A DNA stretch of 64,000 bases, from the NCBI GenBank assembly GCA_018873245.2, contig JAEMBT020000007.1:5611129-5675128 (forward strand), given 5' to 3'. This document shows, piece after piece, positions 34,001 through 46,491 of this stretch. Source of the stretch: Archegozetes longisetosus (Eukaryota; Arthropoda; Arachnida; Sarcoptiformes; Trhypochthoniidae). A program made the translations under genes and the position numbers. The notes under the pieces are model-generated. The model was not told where the DNA came from, made no database searches, and worked only from the letters and a program-made list of their open reading frames with translations. Each line of letters begins with the position of its first letter. Position 1 is the first letter of the stretch.

Positions 34001-36587
34001 ATGAGTAGAACTGGTTTTTATTGCCAGAGCTAGACAGAGGCTCGAAATTCAATTTGCAACAGCCTTATATTTTCTACGCTCTACTGCATAAAATCAAAAG
34101 TCGAGTATTAGGATAGAAAACAGAAATCTTTCAATTGAAACCTCAAGTCATTTAGAATTCTGTTAGGAATTCTTTATACACAGAATTTCGACGCAAAAAC
34201 AGATCTACCATAAGACTGCCCTTATGTGATTTGAACTGAAAATCTCATGAGAACAACCTTATAGCTAATTAGAATTTAATCAACTTTATGGCAAACTAAG
34301 GATCATTTCTAATTTAAACACGAGACGATTCTATGAAATCATGAATCGAATGTATTATTAAACTCATTTGGATATTCATAATAAACTTGAGCTTAAGGTT
34401 GTTTACTCTAACGAATACCACAGATGATTAATTTTGGAGCTGAAGAATTTCAAATTCTTCTGTATGAGTGGATTTATTTATATAATAAATTCCTGACTTG
34501 TACGCGCAAATATTCTCTAACGACTAATAAAATCCCAGGGGAATCATAACTATTTGGAGAAGTCATAACTGGATAGAATGAACTTGTTCGAGTCTGAATT
34601 TTGGTAAACTATAACTTGTTTTTTAAGTCTTACTATTAGGTTGTTTACACATAACTAACTATTGGTTCACTACTCAGAATGAGTTCTACTTGTTATGCAA
34701 TAATTGTCAAACAATAATCTATATGCTTTACACAAGAGATTTTTGTCATGTTTCCGTTTTGCTTATATATGATTTTCTCTCATTTTTCCAGTCATCTTAT
34801 CATAGCTTTCTAATTATTAAGCTATAAATCGTTAGAGAGACCTACAAACGTATCTGAAAATCTCTTATTCGTTAGTTCATCATAAATCATTACAAGTATA
34901 AGAGAAATGTATTTGTTATTCAAATATCTGAAATTGTTTCACTCCAGATTAAAGATCAAAACAAATAAATTGTTGAGAAAATAGAGTAATTATACTGAAA
35001 GAATTTTCAAACGGAGCAGCTACAAAAATGGGAACTTAGTCATTGAGAAGCAATGCTTGAAAACTAAAGCCCACTATAGATCGCTGAAAAAGGAGTTAAT
35101 TGAAAAACACTAAATTAACATTGAGTCTAAACTGTAAGTGTTCATTATTTATTTATAGCCTCTTTTGTTCTCTGTCAGAGAAGTCAAGATTAGTTAATAT
35201 TTATATTTTTCTAAAACTTATCTTAAAGTAATAGTTTGCAGCTGACTCTTAAGCTCTTTCTTGAGCTTATTCTTAATTAATTTGAGCTTAAGCTCAAACA
35301 CTTACCATATATTCTCGTCTATTGATATCAATAGGACTGATGACAGTGAATGCTTTCTTAGTCTTATGATTGAAAGCCCAGCCTTTCTCGACCTCAGCTT
35401 TCAGCCAATACCTAATATTTCCATATTTTCCTTCAAATGATGTAGAAATTCCTCTGCAATAATGCGTTTTGCAATTATATTACAAATTAGTTAAACTAAT
35501 AAACACAATTGGATGAGAAAAATCTAGATTTTAAAAGCAAAATATTTATATTACCCGCCAGGAAGTTGAAAGACAAACAAAAATTCGTGGTGCCCTTCAG
35601 TCAAGACTTCGCGGTTATCACCAGATTCTTCAGATTATTTGAATAAATAGAAATATTTCAGTGTTTATCAGTTACACACTAATGCGTGCCTAGAAATTGG
35701 TTTTCTATAATAACATAGAAACACTATTTATTGCTGTAATTCGACAGTGACGAAGCCGCTAAATTCGAGTGGGCTGTACTGATTATATTCCGAACATGAC
35801 CGAATCAAATTCAATATATACTTTTTCATTCATTTGTACTATGGTTTTAATTTCAATTATTAGGGTTTTTGTAACTATAACAGACTAAAAAAATTTCATA
35901 TTGAAAAATATACAACTTTATCATCAATTTATCCAGAGATTTGAGTTAAGGGTGCCTGTATACCCTCGGCCTCATTGGCTTTGTCACTGTAATTCAGCTT
36001 AATCTTTAGATCAAAGTCAAGAAAGGATTAAAGTTCTTTGTGACAGGTACTCGCAATTCTATATTATCAGCTAAGCTGCATACAAAAGTTAGCTATTTAC
36101 CGAATTCTCTGACTATTAGTTATCTCAAAGAAACTTTTGAAAATAGTAACAAAAGTTATATTTATAAAGAATACGATTCGACGATTGAGAAAATAAGAAT
36201 TTATCTAAATCGCAAAGTTGAACAATTGTTACAGAAACAGTTTTTGGGCAAAGGCCACAAAAACAAATAATTAAGTTGAGAAATACATTGACATGTAGTT
36301 AAGTAGATAAAACTTAACAAATAACATACCTGCTCCACATAGGACTTGCTTCTTGAAGAAATACTCAATTTCTGCGTTATAATGTTCAGTATAGGCACCT
36401 AATCTATTGCCAGTAGATCTCGATTCAGTCCAATGCACTTTTGCAACACCTCTCATATAGATCTTAATGGATTTCATCTTGAGTTCACTTCTGAGCTCAA
36501 TAATACATTTCCCTTAACTTCTTGTCCCGGATAATAGACATTTTGATTTGAATCCAAAACGATTTCAAACGACTTTAATTTGCCCAT
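31024..36587 (-). CDS. Arrestin domain-containing protein (ARRDC/alpha-arrestin)
   Basis: Six minus-strand exons, 36587-36330, 35627-35565, 35453-35306, 31943-31841, 31714-31259 and 31191-31024, give about 398 residues. The third intron is 3.4 kb. Alpha-arrestins are cytosolic adaptors that bring NEDD4-family ubiquitin ligases to membrane proteins and receptors for endocytosis. The N-domain has the hallmark KVHWTESRSTG with HYNAEIEYF and SFEGKYGNIRYWLKAEVEK. The C-domain has LCCWCC...GPIHLYARTDRTGYCPGE and RRTIIPHATLYQTQTF, ending IPLIAYNLTVDLPIIVGT. Two PPxY motifs for WW domains, PPPTYAE and PPPAYSE, lie in the tail. The frame shifts by one base in exon 1 at the GGG run near 36517; both sides match the family, so one base appears to be missing from the sequence. 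Confidence 0.9.
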
Positions 36588-38815
36588 AATCTTAATGTTT
36601 TACTACTATAATAATCATCGTTATAATAATAGCTATTATTGTAAACCAGACATAGAATTGGCATCTTTTAAAAACTGATAGCTTTTGTAATATAAATGTT
36701 GTCTATTTATAAATCATATGAAGAACATATTCGTTCTCACTCTCAATATCACATACACTATGCACACAAAATGTTTATCTTCTTATTTTCCATACGACAC
36801 AAACTATTCAAAGTATTTTCTGTCTATTAAGAGCACTCGTGGAGCACTTGTTTTTCTACAGAATTCACATTATTATAAACCCAGAAAATGTTTTTCGTTT
36901 GGAAAATTACTTATCTAGCTCTGAAGTATTCTTCACTACAAAAGCTTTCTCTCATGAATATGTATAGTCAGTGTTTTGAAAATTTGGTTAACTGTTTAAT
37001 TCGACTGATGAATCTGAAAAAATATAAAATGATAAATTTGTTCATTCGTGTAATGCACAGAACAACCACAGCTCTAGATGCAATCTTACGCAGCATCACA
37101 TTTTGTGCCAACATTTAGCACATGCTTAGTTCTCGGTTTCACTTTCCCCTCACACTCCTTCGTGCTGTCACACAATATTAAGTTGTTTTTCATTAATAGT
37201 CATTTTTAGCTCATTTAATTTCTTTATTTATCATCAATTTTATGCTATTAAAAGCGAAATATCAACATATTTATATAGTTTGAGTAGAGTATAACGAAAA
37301 TCAATAATACTTTACAAACGAACGAAATAATACTCAATATTGTGTGCACAAACGATTGATTTTTGAGTAAAAATATCAAATAAAATGATCAAATCTACAA
37401 TAAGCTCGAAATAATATGATTATTAATCGAAACATCTTAAACCCCATGATCGCTAAATAATAGATTAGAATGTCTGAATAACTTCAGTTTGTGTTAGTAT
37501 TTGAAACTTATTTTTCGTTATATTCATAAATTAAAACGAATCTTTACAGAAATACTTTCTTCCGCAAAACATTCAAATCTACATGTTAGATAAAGAATCG
37601 ATTTGAAAATAAAATATTTTTAAAACACCTTTCGAAATTTAAAGAACTTTAATCACAGAACCATAGAATTTGAGAGAATTTCACCCCTAACCGAATCCGA
37701 AAACCTCTAATTATGTATATTTTTATTTATACTTCAGTCGCTTATAGCAACTGAAGCCAGCTCCAGAATATGGAAAGAGAATCGAGTCAGTACTGAATAT
37801 CGTTTACTTCATTGCGATTGTGCAAAAGAAAAACTTTTTTATCTACTACAAGGTTAAGGTCTGTTGAAATTTTTTTAACATAAGAATATTGACTTTTCTT
37901 CCTAGTTATTACTGGAAAGCATTGCTTATCGATTATCAATTGACCCAATTAATGATTAGATCTAATATACCAGAATTAACGTTAATCTCCTTGACTCTCT
38001 TTAACTGATGATCGATAGATGACTCAACGTTTCATTGACTGATGCTTTCTGCCAGAGACAATCAGTTAATTGTTAGTAAGTATCGCAAATTAATTTTTCA
38101 AAAATGGATTCACTCAAATTAATTGAATATTCTACTTGTTGCCGACAAAAATAACTAAACTTGTTAATTTTTTATGTCTCTAAAAATGAATAAATACATA
38201 GCTCACCAAAGCTTAGGTACTGATTGACACACTTTAGGATAAGCTACATCAATTTTTGTTGCTTTCAATGCAATAAAAGTGTTTTTCTTCTTTATGTTTC
38301 GACTTTGGCAAAAACATCAGAGCCTTGACTTAAGTTGATCCGAGATGGACTTGAGTGAACTTTTGTTCGATAACTCACTAAATAATGCTTTGCTCTATTT
38401 GTTTGTCCAATTGTTGGCAACAGAAACTGTTTCATCAGAGCTCCCGATCTATATCAATAACTGTTTGAGAACTACTGTCTTTGTTTAGAACTCTCTCTCA
38501 TGCATTCCTTTGTGTTCGTTAACATCTCATTCGCATCACTTAAGATCAGATTGCCTGATAAGTTGGTGATAAACTTTTCAATACAAGAACTTGTTTGTAA
38601 ATCATTATTGAGAGAGAATTCGATGAGCTATTGTTAGCTGTGATTATTTTATGAAAGTTTAAAATTATCATCTCACATTTTTCACTACGCAGTTAAATGT
38701 CTTCAGGTAGAATAAAATCAGAAATTTTTAATCAGAAAATCTTCAACTGTCATTTCTCTGATCTTTTAGTTTTTGTGTTGAGCCGAGGAATAGCCTATAT
38801 TGACTGATGTGAATT

Positions 38816-38891
38816 TATCCACTATTTTTTATCCAATCCTTATGCCAACTTCGCTCTCGAACGAGATCTAGGATAAAAAAAGTGGATAGAC
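38816..38891. repeat. Long hairpin
   Basis: TATCCACTATTTTTTATCC pairs with GGATAAAAAAAGTGGATA across a loop of about 38 bases. It could be a miniature foldback element; no coding capacity. Confidence 0.55.
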
Positions 38892-38906
38892 AAAAGGAGA
38901 TTGAAA

Positions 38907-38939
38907 GACTGGGTTAAGTTTACTTTTCAACCCAGTCTA
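38907..38939. repeat. Perfect 10-bp stem-loop
   Basis: AGACTGGGTT pairs perfectly with AACCCAGTCT around a 13-base loop. Its function is unknown. Confidence 0.5.
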
Positions 38940-40482
38940 TGTAATATATATGTGGCTAATAGACTTTTTAAGTTAACTTTCAAGTTAACTTGAATCTCTT
39001 TTTAGTTAAAGTCAAGGTTAACTATAACTTTAACTAAAATTAAAGAATTTAGTGAGCTCAAAATCTTTAACTAAAATAAAGATGGAAAACTTAAATTATT
39101 CGAGTTTCTAAAACCTACTTTTGCAAGCGAAGATTATACGGTATTGCGAATATATTTCCAGTAACGGATTATAGGAAATGTATTCCATTGATTTGATTCA
39201 AATTTAGCATTTAACCTTATCATTTTTCATGTTTTCCTTTACAATCAAATTCAATGCGTTAGTCTCTGAATAGCCTCTGCTCCACTGCTAACATCTATAA
39301 GGGGCTTAACTAATATGAAACTTTCCTTATGATTAATAGTGAAATTATTAGTAATATTCAGGGATTCATTACTAATGCTTTATCGTAAAATATTTTTAAA
39401 ATTAATTACTCGTTAACAAAATCTACTCTGGTGTAAATCCTTGAAGTTTCTTAAGTCTCGAAGAGAGGCTACTTAGAGACTAATTCATTGAATTATAAGG
39501 AAAGTAATGTTTATTTCTAATAAATATCTTTTAGATACTTAAAATGTGTAATAATTTGATTAAAACTGAAATAATAACTTTAACTTTAACTAAAGCTAAA
39601 ATTAATTCAAAAATTCAGAACTAAAAAGGTCTAGTAGCTAACGCTAAACAGGACTAATTTAGGGTGTTTCTCGTTAAAACTAATTTATCGACTTTTATCG
39701 ATTCTGTCCTGTTTTCGTTCCTACTCTCCAACTGAAAGTGGATAAAAATTAGAATTTAGTTTTTCAATCTAACCGGTGGCGAACATTGTGAACCAAGTTT
39801 GAAATCTTAGTTTTTAAGATAACACTACTTTAAGATGCCATGAGACCATTTTGAGATAAGAGCTATATTTATAATTCATTAGTTCTTCTCCCAAATGGAA
39901 AAGAAAATAATGATGTGATAATCGCTTCGTTTAAATCATTACTAAAATGAATGGTTTCGTGTTATCAGTGCTAATCCTTGGAGGGATCGCATAACTTTTA
40001 TAATGCTTTTAGACTTATTATAGACATAATTGATGTAATAAACATAGATTAATAACTTAATAATAATAGTGATAGTTAATGATATATAACAGACGAGTTG
40101 TCTTTGCGTGCGCTAAAAATAAGAGTTAGTTTAATGAATAACTTAACAATTATAAATAGAATAGTCATACTTTGCATTCGTTAGGGTCTCATTCCTATAC
40201 TTAGCTTTTATTATAATAACTCACTTATTGTGAGCTAATATCTATTTTTCGCATTTATTATTACATTATCACTACCTCTACAGTCTTCAATCTATTCAAT
40301 AACGCTTTTTTTGTTTCATGTCTTTATATGTTTTGCAATTTATATTGAATAATTAGTTGTTGTGAACAGTATTTAAGATCTTTAACTTTTTATGAATAAG
40401 TGTTAATAGACTGAAAAATTTGAAAACGTCGCAAAGACTCTCAGAGAAATAATTAATTAAGTTTCGACAATTAAAAACAGAT

Positions 40483-43400
40483 TTAATTATTAGGATTGAA
40501 AGGCCTTGTCTTTGGATGATCATAGACGGGCTCAGATGGTAAATTATTATAAACTCTATCATCATAAGTTCTTTGATTATGAGCATATCTAAAAGATTTC
40601 AAACGATTTGATGGAACATCATAAATAGGCTCATTTTGGTATTGGTACTCAAACTGAAACATTGACGGGCTATCGTCTAAATAGGAGTCATCAGTCATAA
40701 AACTGGCTGGTCCTAAGGATGGACATTCACAACTGTTGGGATTGTCGTGAACTTTATACCTCTTCATTGAAATCAGAGCACTTATTGCTGTAACTATCAA
40801 CACTAATGATGTGATGCCAGCCATTATATAAAACGGTAGAAAATAAACAAATTTCATAGAAGATTCCTCTCCAAACGAGGATTCGTTTCTAGATGAATGT
40901 TCCTTTGCAGACAAAGATTCATTTTTGAGAAAATACTCCTTTCCTGACGAATATTCTTTTACAGGAGAAGATTCGCTTCCAGACGAAGATTCGTTTCTAG
41001 AAGAATATTCCTTTCCAGATAAAGATTTACTTCCAGACGAAGATTCGTTTCTAGAAGAATATTCCTTTCTAGATAAAGATTTACTTCCAGACGAAGATTC
41101 GTTTCTAGCGGGATATTTCCTTCCAGATGAAGATTCGCTTATAGACGAAGATTCATTTCTAGGTGCATATTCTTTTCCAAATGAATATCCCTTTACAGAT
41201 GAAGATTTACTTCCAGACGAAGATTCGTTTCTAGTCGAATATTTGTTTCCAGATGAAGATTCGCTTATAGGTGAAGATTCCTTTCCAGATGAATATCCCT
41301 TTTCAGATGAAGATTTCATTCCAGGTGAAGATGATGCCACAACTGTTTGATTGGTTCGGCAGATCAGTGGCTCTTTTGTGTTCCAAAGACCAGTTGAGAG
41401 ACATTCTCGTGTTTTACTACCTGTTAGTAAGTAGTGATTGAAGCTTTGTGTTATTCTCAATTCTGATATAACATGCTCATTAAGTATTGCGACACACATA
41501 TGATTAGCGTTCCCACCTTTTGATTCCTCTTAAGAAAACAATGATCTTATAAGACAATATTGTTAATTTCAACGAAATTTTCCGACAAACTATCAAAAAT
41601 GTTTTCGAAATAAATGGTACAAATGTATAACCAAAAGATCATCAACACTCCTCTAAAGGAAGATTTTTGATCAAATCTTTGGAAAGAAGATAAAAAGTCT
41701 GAAAGAAGGACTTTTGCTAAATCGTACGAAAAGAGACAGGACAGAGAACACAGACTTGAAACTAAGGACAGTCCTCCCAAAACAGGACAGGTAGCAACAC
41801 TTTAAATGAATGAGGAGTTCTTGGAGTAATCCCTAAACAGACATACAATAAGAGTCTTGTTATCAATACTATTCTATCACTGTCACAACAGATATCACAA
41901 GTTTGTAAAATGTCATAAATAATTTGATCTTAGATTCAGGTATTGTAATTATATAACCGAAAAAATTTTGCGAATAAATATTTTAAAACTGAATTCATGG
42001 TATAATTTGTTGCTTAAACTGCATCAAACCTAATCAAACAGCATTTTGTTGTCTGTTTAACATGTGTGTTGCAGCAGTTAATAAATAACTTATTTGCAAT
42101 GCTTTGGACACATACCAAACGAATTGAAAGAATGCTGATTGCAATTATAATTAATTATTGAGCCCTCGATTGCGAACCAAATCGATTCATTGAAGTAGTA
42201 GACATTCTCGATTCTATCAATTAAAGTGTGTCCCATGTTTTTAATTGTTAATGAGTTGTCGCAACTTTTCTTAGGCTTGCATTCTGGATATGTTCCCACC
42301 CATAAAGTATCTGGCGAACAATTTATTTGCGTCGATGAAATCTCTGTTGTGCTAGTAAAACTCTGTTCATTGCAATAGAGTTCATATATTTGATGTTCTT
42401 TTATGAGTTTTGTACTGACACCAAATGGTATTTCTGGTACACCGCATTTTGGACCATCATCACTTCTGTAAACGTTTGCAATCGCAAAACGTATCAAATC
42501 TATAGTTAACGGAATTCTTGATTTGGTCTTAACTGTGAACACATTTGAAAATCTTGCTTCTCCTGTCAACAATTGTAATAAAAAAGTCAATTAAATTTTT
42601 ATTTGAAACTTTTACAATATAGTAGTTTTCAAGAGGTCAGCAAATGACAAGTTGAATAATGTTAAATGTGAAACTCCCTCAACGAAGACATCTATGAATG
42701 AAAAGAGAGCTTTGATTTTAAGGCTTTTTATAACCAGTACTATCAAAGTTTATTTTCTATATTAAATTACAAGCTTCAATTTGTATTCAATTTCATATAT
42801 ATAAACTGCTAAATTGACTCTTAATTTCCCAAAAGACTTCAAATTCAATAATTTTTTCAAAAACAGCTCTAAAAAGTATTGCATGTTAGACCTTGAAACT
42901 GATTACTTAGAATCCAATTTATCTCTGGTATAAAAGTTGATTCAAATCAGTATTACGCTATTCTCGGTAAGATGTTTACCAAAAGTTAATTAAACATCAA
43001 CAACTTTTCCCAATTAGGCACCGAAGAGTGAATCTGTTGTTTAATCTATTCTAGGGTTGATTGTTTCGTACGAATAGTTTTGTTATTGCTGTACACTCGA
43101 AAACTTAATAGTCTCTAATGGCAATCAGAAGTGATGCGTTGTGATGGCATGCTCCAACAGATAATTTATAGGATATTAAGAAGGCTTATAGAATATTCAT
43201 TATAGAAAGTGAAGAAGCTTTGAAATCAAATTTGGCAACAAATTGATGTGCATGACAAGAAAGTTGGCATAGTAACGGCCTTTATATTGTTACTATCGAA
43301 ATTATTAAGCTTATAAGTATGCATAAGAGAACAAATTAATTAGAGCTAAAGTTGGTATCATTACCATTATGACTGTTTGTATGACAGTTCAAATAATAGT

Positions 43401-44549
43401 GATATTTATGGCTAAAATTAATCCATTTATTAGTCCAATTATGTCTGTATTTTTCCGAGCCTCGACCTGACACAACTCTTTGCCACTATATTCATCAAAG
43501 GTTGTATCAACATCAGGAATTTCTTCGTTAGAATTAGTCGCATTCCCGAATACAATTGCAAAATCAATTCTAACGAAAGAAAAGTGTGACTTTTCATTTA
43601 CATGCAAATGCCACTGAGAACATGTCGAGTTTGGGACTCGAATAGGCTTTTCATTATATCGATCAGTTGAGAAGGAATTCACGAATCTTTCGTTATTATT
43701 CTCCAATTTGATGTAATTATAATCAAACAGAACTTGATTAGTAATACAATCTTTGATCACAACTCTATTGATGTTATTATTGATTCCATGTCCACACCTG
43801 ACTTGTGGTCCAATCCATTTTCCCTTGTGACACCTTCGCTGCTGTTTATAGCTTAGAAAATCGCTGCATTCATATTCAACTATATCTCCTTCGGTAAATA
43901 TAGTTCTACTTCCGATATTGTGTCGAGCTGAAATCGGTTCCCCTGGAAATCCACAAATACCTGCAATTCGAAAGCTAATCAATTCTCAACAAATCATATT
44001 GACACCTTTGTCCAAGGTAACCTTTCCTAAAAGTTTTCAACAAGTAGAGCTAATATATGTCTGTCAATTGGAGACAATATTTGTGATTTGGTTTTCGTTT
44101 AAATAGTATTTGAACCCATAAGAAAGCATCTAGTTCACTTATAGTTTGAAATTTCTTACCAATTAAAACCGATTTTTCGAAAAGCTAAGTACCAATTAAT
44201 TAAACATTTGTATCATTCTTAATAATTCATTAAAACTCGTATTTCAAACAACTGTATTTTACAAACTATAAGAGGGTGCTTGATTCTTCTTATGAATGCC
44301 AACATTATAGTATTTAAACGAAAACTGGACCACAAATATTGTCTTCAACCGATAGATATATATTAGCTCTTCTTCCTGAAACTTTTAGGAAAGGTTACCT
44401 TTCAACTAACACCTTCAAACATAAAAGTTGATAATCTTATTAGAAATAAGGTGTTTTATACCTGAAATGTTAAACTTTATTGATTCGTCAGCAGATTCTG
44501 TCAGGACTAAATATTTGAAAATAATAAGTACGAAAAAACTGAAAGTCAT
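40483..44549 (-). CDS. Sushi-domain type I membrane protein with Tyr-x-x-Pro tail
   Basis: Minus-strand exons: 44549-44462 (signal peptide; the start is chosen so that MTFSFFVLIIFKYLVLTESA is the leader, though ATGs upstream at 44597 and 44684 are in frame), 43960 to about 43440, 42562-42116 and 41528-40483. Three sushi/CCP modules are visible: CGFPGEP...CHKGKWIGPQVRCG, CGVPEIPFG...CSPDTLWVGTYPEC, and a degenerate one ending CLSTGLWNTKEPLIC. A stalk of about 150 residues follows, made of 18-residue Ser/Lys/Glu repeats. Then come one membrane helix (FVYFLPFYIMAGITSLVLIV) and a cytoplasmic tail with EPIYDVPS, VYNNLPSEPVYDHP, which resemble SH2-binding sites. The exon 2/exon 3 junction could not be fixed and an extra exon may lie between them. 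It is probably an adhesion or signalling receptor; no ortholog is recognised. Confidence 0.75.
40870..41335 (-). repeat. Coding minisatellite, about 54-bp unit
   Basis: Eight to nine tandem units encode variants of KEYSSRNESSSGSKSLS in the stalk of the sushi-domain receptor. The repeat is open on both strands, which produces a spurious plus-strand frame. Copy number is likely to vary between individuals. Confidence 0.9.
44014..44401. mobile_element. Foldback MITE in the first intron of the sushi gene
   Basis: Inverted repeats of about 90-120 bp start AAGGTAACCTTTCCTAAAAG at 44014 and end with the complement at 44401. They share GAGCTAATATAT, GACAATATTTGTG and GTTTTCGTTTAAATA. The interior is AT-rich and non-coding. 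The target duplication is not evident. Confidence 0.8.
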
Positions 44550-44684
44550 AATAGTAGTGTGAAGGATGAAAATAGCTTTTTCATAAAGGATAAACATTTT
44601 TGCTACTGACTGAATTATTAGAAAATTTGTTGATAATTTATAATTTAAACTGGAGTTTTCAACTTCCAGGCAGTGATACATCAT

Positions 44685-45776
44685 TAGTTTCTTCCGCTTG
44701 AACTCTAATAAAACTTCAATATTCTCATTTTGTTTTAATATTTCATTTTTTATTTAAATTATCTAAATTTAAATCATTTTCAATCATATGAAGATTTGAC
44801 TAAAAAAAGTTCAACACAGTTTATAAGATTGAAAATAAAGTCAAATTAATCAATCTTTTGATACTATTCTAGTAAACTCGTCAATAGTATGCCATAACTA
44901 TGGTTTTGAAGGTGAAAGTCAAATATGAAGCCGTTTCGATAACACGTTATGTAAAGGAGTTGTAAATCGCTTATTCATTCGACGATAAGATCAAAGCTCT
45001 TTGTTTAGGGTAAAAAAGTTGCAAAGGAAACTAAACCCAATGCACTGACTACACAATGAAGATAAACTTTTGGCTGCGTTGACAAAAATAGGCTTATATG
45101 TAACTTTATATAAGAGTGATTAGTCAATTCATTCAGTGCATTGTATAAGTAGAGTACCTACCAATTCATAATTGAAAGGTAACTGAGCAAAAGAGTAGTT
45201 TTTCTTACTTATGCATGTGATTAATTAAAGTCTTTATTTCGCATCCTTTCTGGTGAAAAGATCCTGTTTCAGACTTTAAGAACCTTTTAGAGACTTACAA
45301 ATAAAATGTTGTTGCGCTCAATTGAGTTAATCCCTCAACATTTGCTGTAATGTACCAAAAATATTTCGATCGAGAATTCTCTTCGTATGGTTTTAATTAC
45401 TATTTTAAATAGTCTAGCCAACCTGAAGACCGAATTAAAATGTTTTTTCAATAACTTTTACATTTTCGTTTAATTAACCAATTTTTTGTCAAATAAGAGT
45501 ATTGTAAGTAAAGTTTAAAAAATTTATTTCAGAATAAGTCTGTAAAAATATTTTTTAATAAATTTTGTATCTTTCACGATGATTACCAAAATTAAGAAAA
45601 AGGTGATCAATGAAAGCTATTATAAAAGTGAGATTAATCTATGCTTACTAAGTGAATCTGTAACTGGCGAAACAATATAAAGTTCATGAACAATTGCAAC
45701 GAATCTAATAATGACTAGTTCAAGAAAGGTAATATGCAGCAAACTTCTGAATGAAGAAAAATCTCTGAAGCGATCA
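44685..45776. other. Intergenic, AT-rich
   Basis: No supported gene or repeat. It should include the promoter and 5' UTR of the minus-strand sushi-domain gene. Confidence 0.45.
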
Positions 45777-46491
45777 TACATTCTTAAAACATTATTTATT
45801 ATTTCATCGGCAAAGTAGAAAAATTAATTTTTGAAAAAAATATAACAGGCTCTGTGGGATAAAACGCTTACCTCCAAAATTGACTTGAACACTTTCCCTG
45901 TTGAATAATAACGAATTTTAGCTCATTTTGGAAGATTTGAAGTGAAGTTAGTTTTGAGTGTCTATTCAAATCCCATGATCAATTTGTAAACACAGACTAA
46001 TACTCTTAACTTAAAATTCAATAATTAGTTTATTTTTCAGAAATATGGCCAAAATTAACATCGATGAAACTTGAATTTAAAGAATGTGAGAAAATCAATT
46101 CATTGAAAAATTGAAGTTTTAGTGTTATGATTTTTCATATGGCCCCTTCGTAAGTATAATTTCATACTAAGACGTAAATTGATACTTGTACTTAAATATT
46201 AAATAGTGTGCGGATTATGATCGGAAGATAGTCATTCTGTTATAGTCAAAGCAAAACTTAATTTTAGATATTACATTTAAGCCCTTCTCTTTGACCTAAA
46301 CTCTTGTCACTAAGCTCAAAATTAACTTCACTCCCAGCACTCCAGACTCGTTTAATTATTCAACAAAGAATATATTCAAATTGATTTTTTGAAGATGACA
46401 TTTCGCTCCATAGAGCTCATTATAATTTTTTTCCCAAAATTAGTTTTTCTACTTTGCCGATAAAATTAAGAAATAATGTTCTAGGACTGTA
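45777..46491. mobile_element. Tc1/mariner-type foldback element (715 bp)
   Basis: The ends TACATTCTTAAAACATTATT (45777) and the inverted TACAGTCCTAGAACATTATT (ending 46491) share TATCGGCAAAGTAGAAAAA-like blocks. The diverged similarity extends inward for at least 150 bases (for example GAAGTGAAGTTAGTTTTGAG against its complement near 46320). The terminal TA fits mariner insertion. No transposase frame was found. Confidence 0.75.

Larger units (their letters stand above)
36588..40482. other. Intergenic with hairpins and a TTAACT-rich repeat
   Basis: No gene was recognised across 3.9 kb. Two hairpins occur at 38816-38891 and 38907-38939. A region at about 38950-39640 has weak inverted ends (GGCTAATAGACTTTTTAAGT against its diverged complement near 39635) and many TTAACT/AGTTAA motifs inside, suggesting a decayed foldback element. 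Confidence 0.4.

Noticed and set aside
40925..41350. Plus-strand open frame of 141 codons rich in Asp, Ser and Leu
   Set aside because: It is the antisense of the coding minisatellite in the sushi receptor; repeat structure keeps both strands open.
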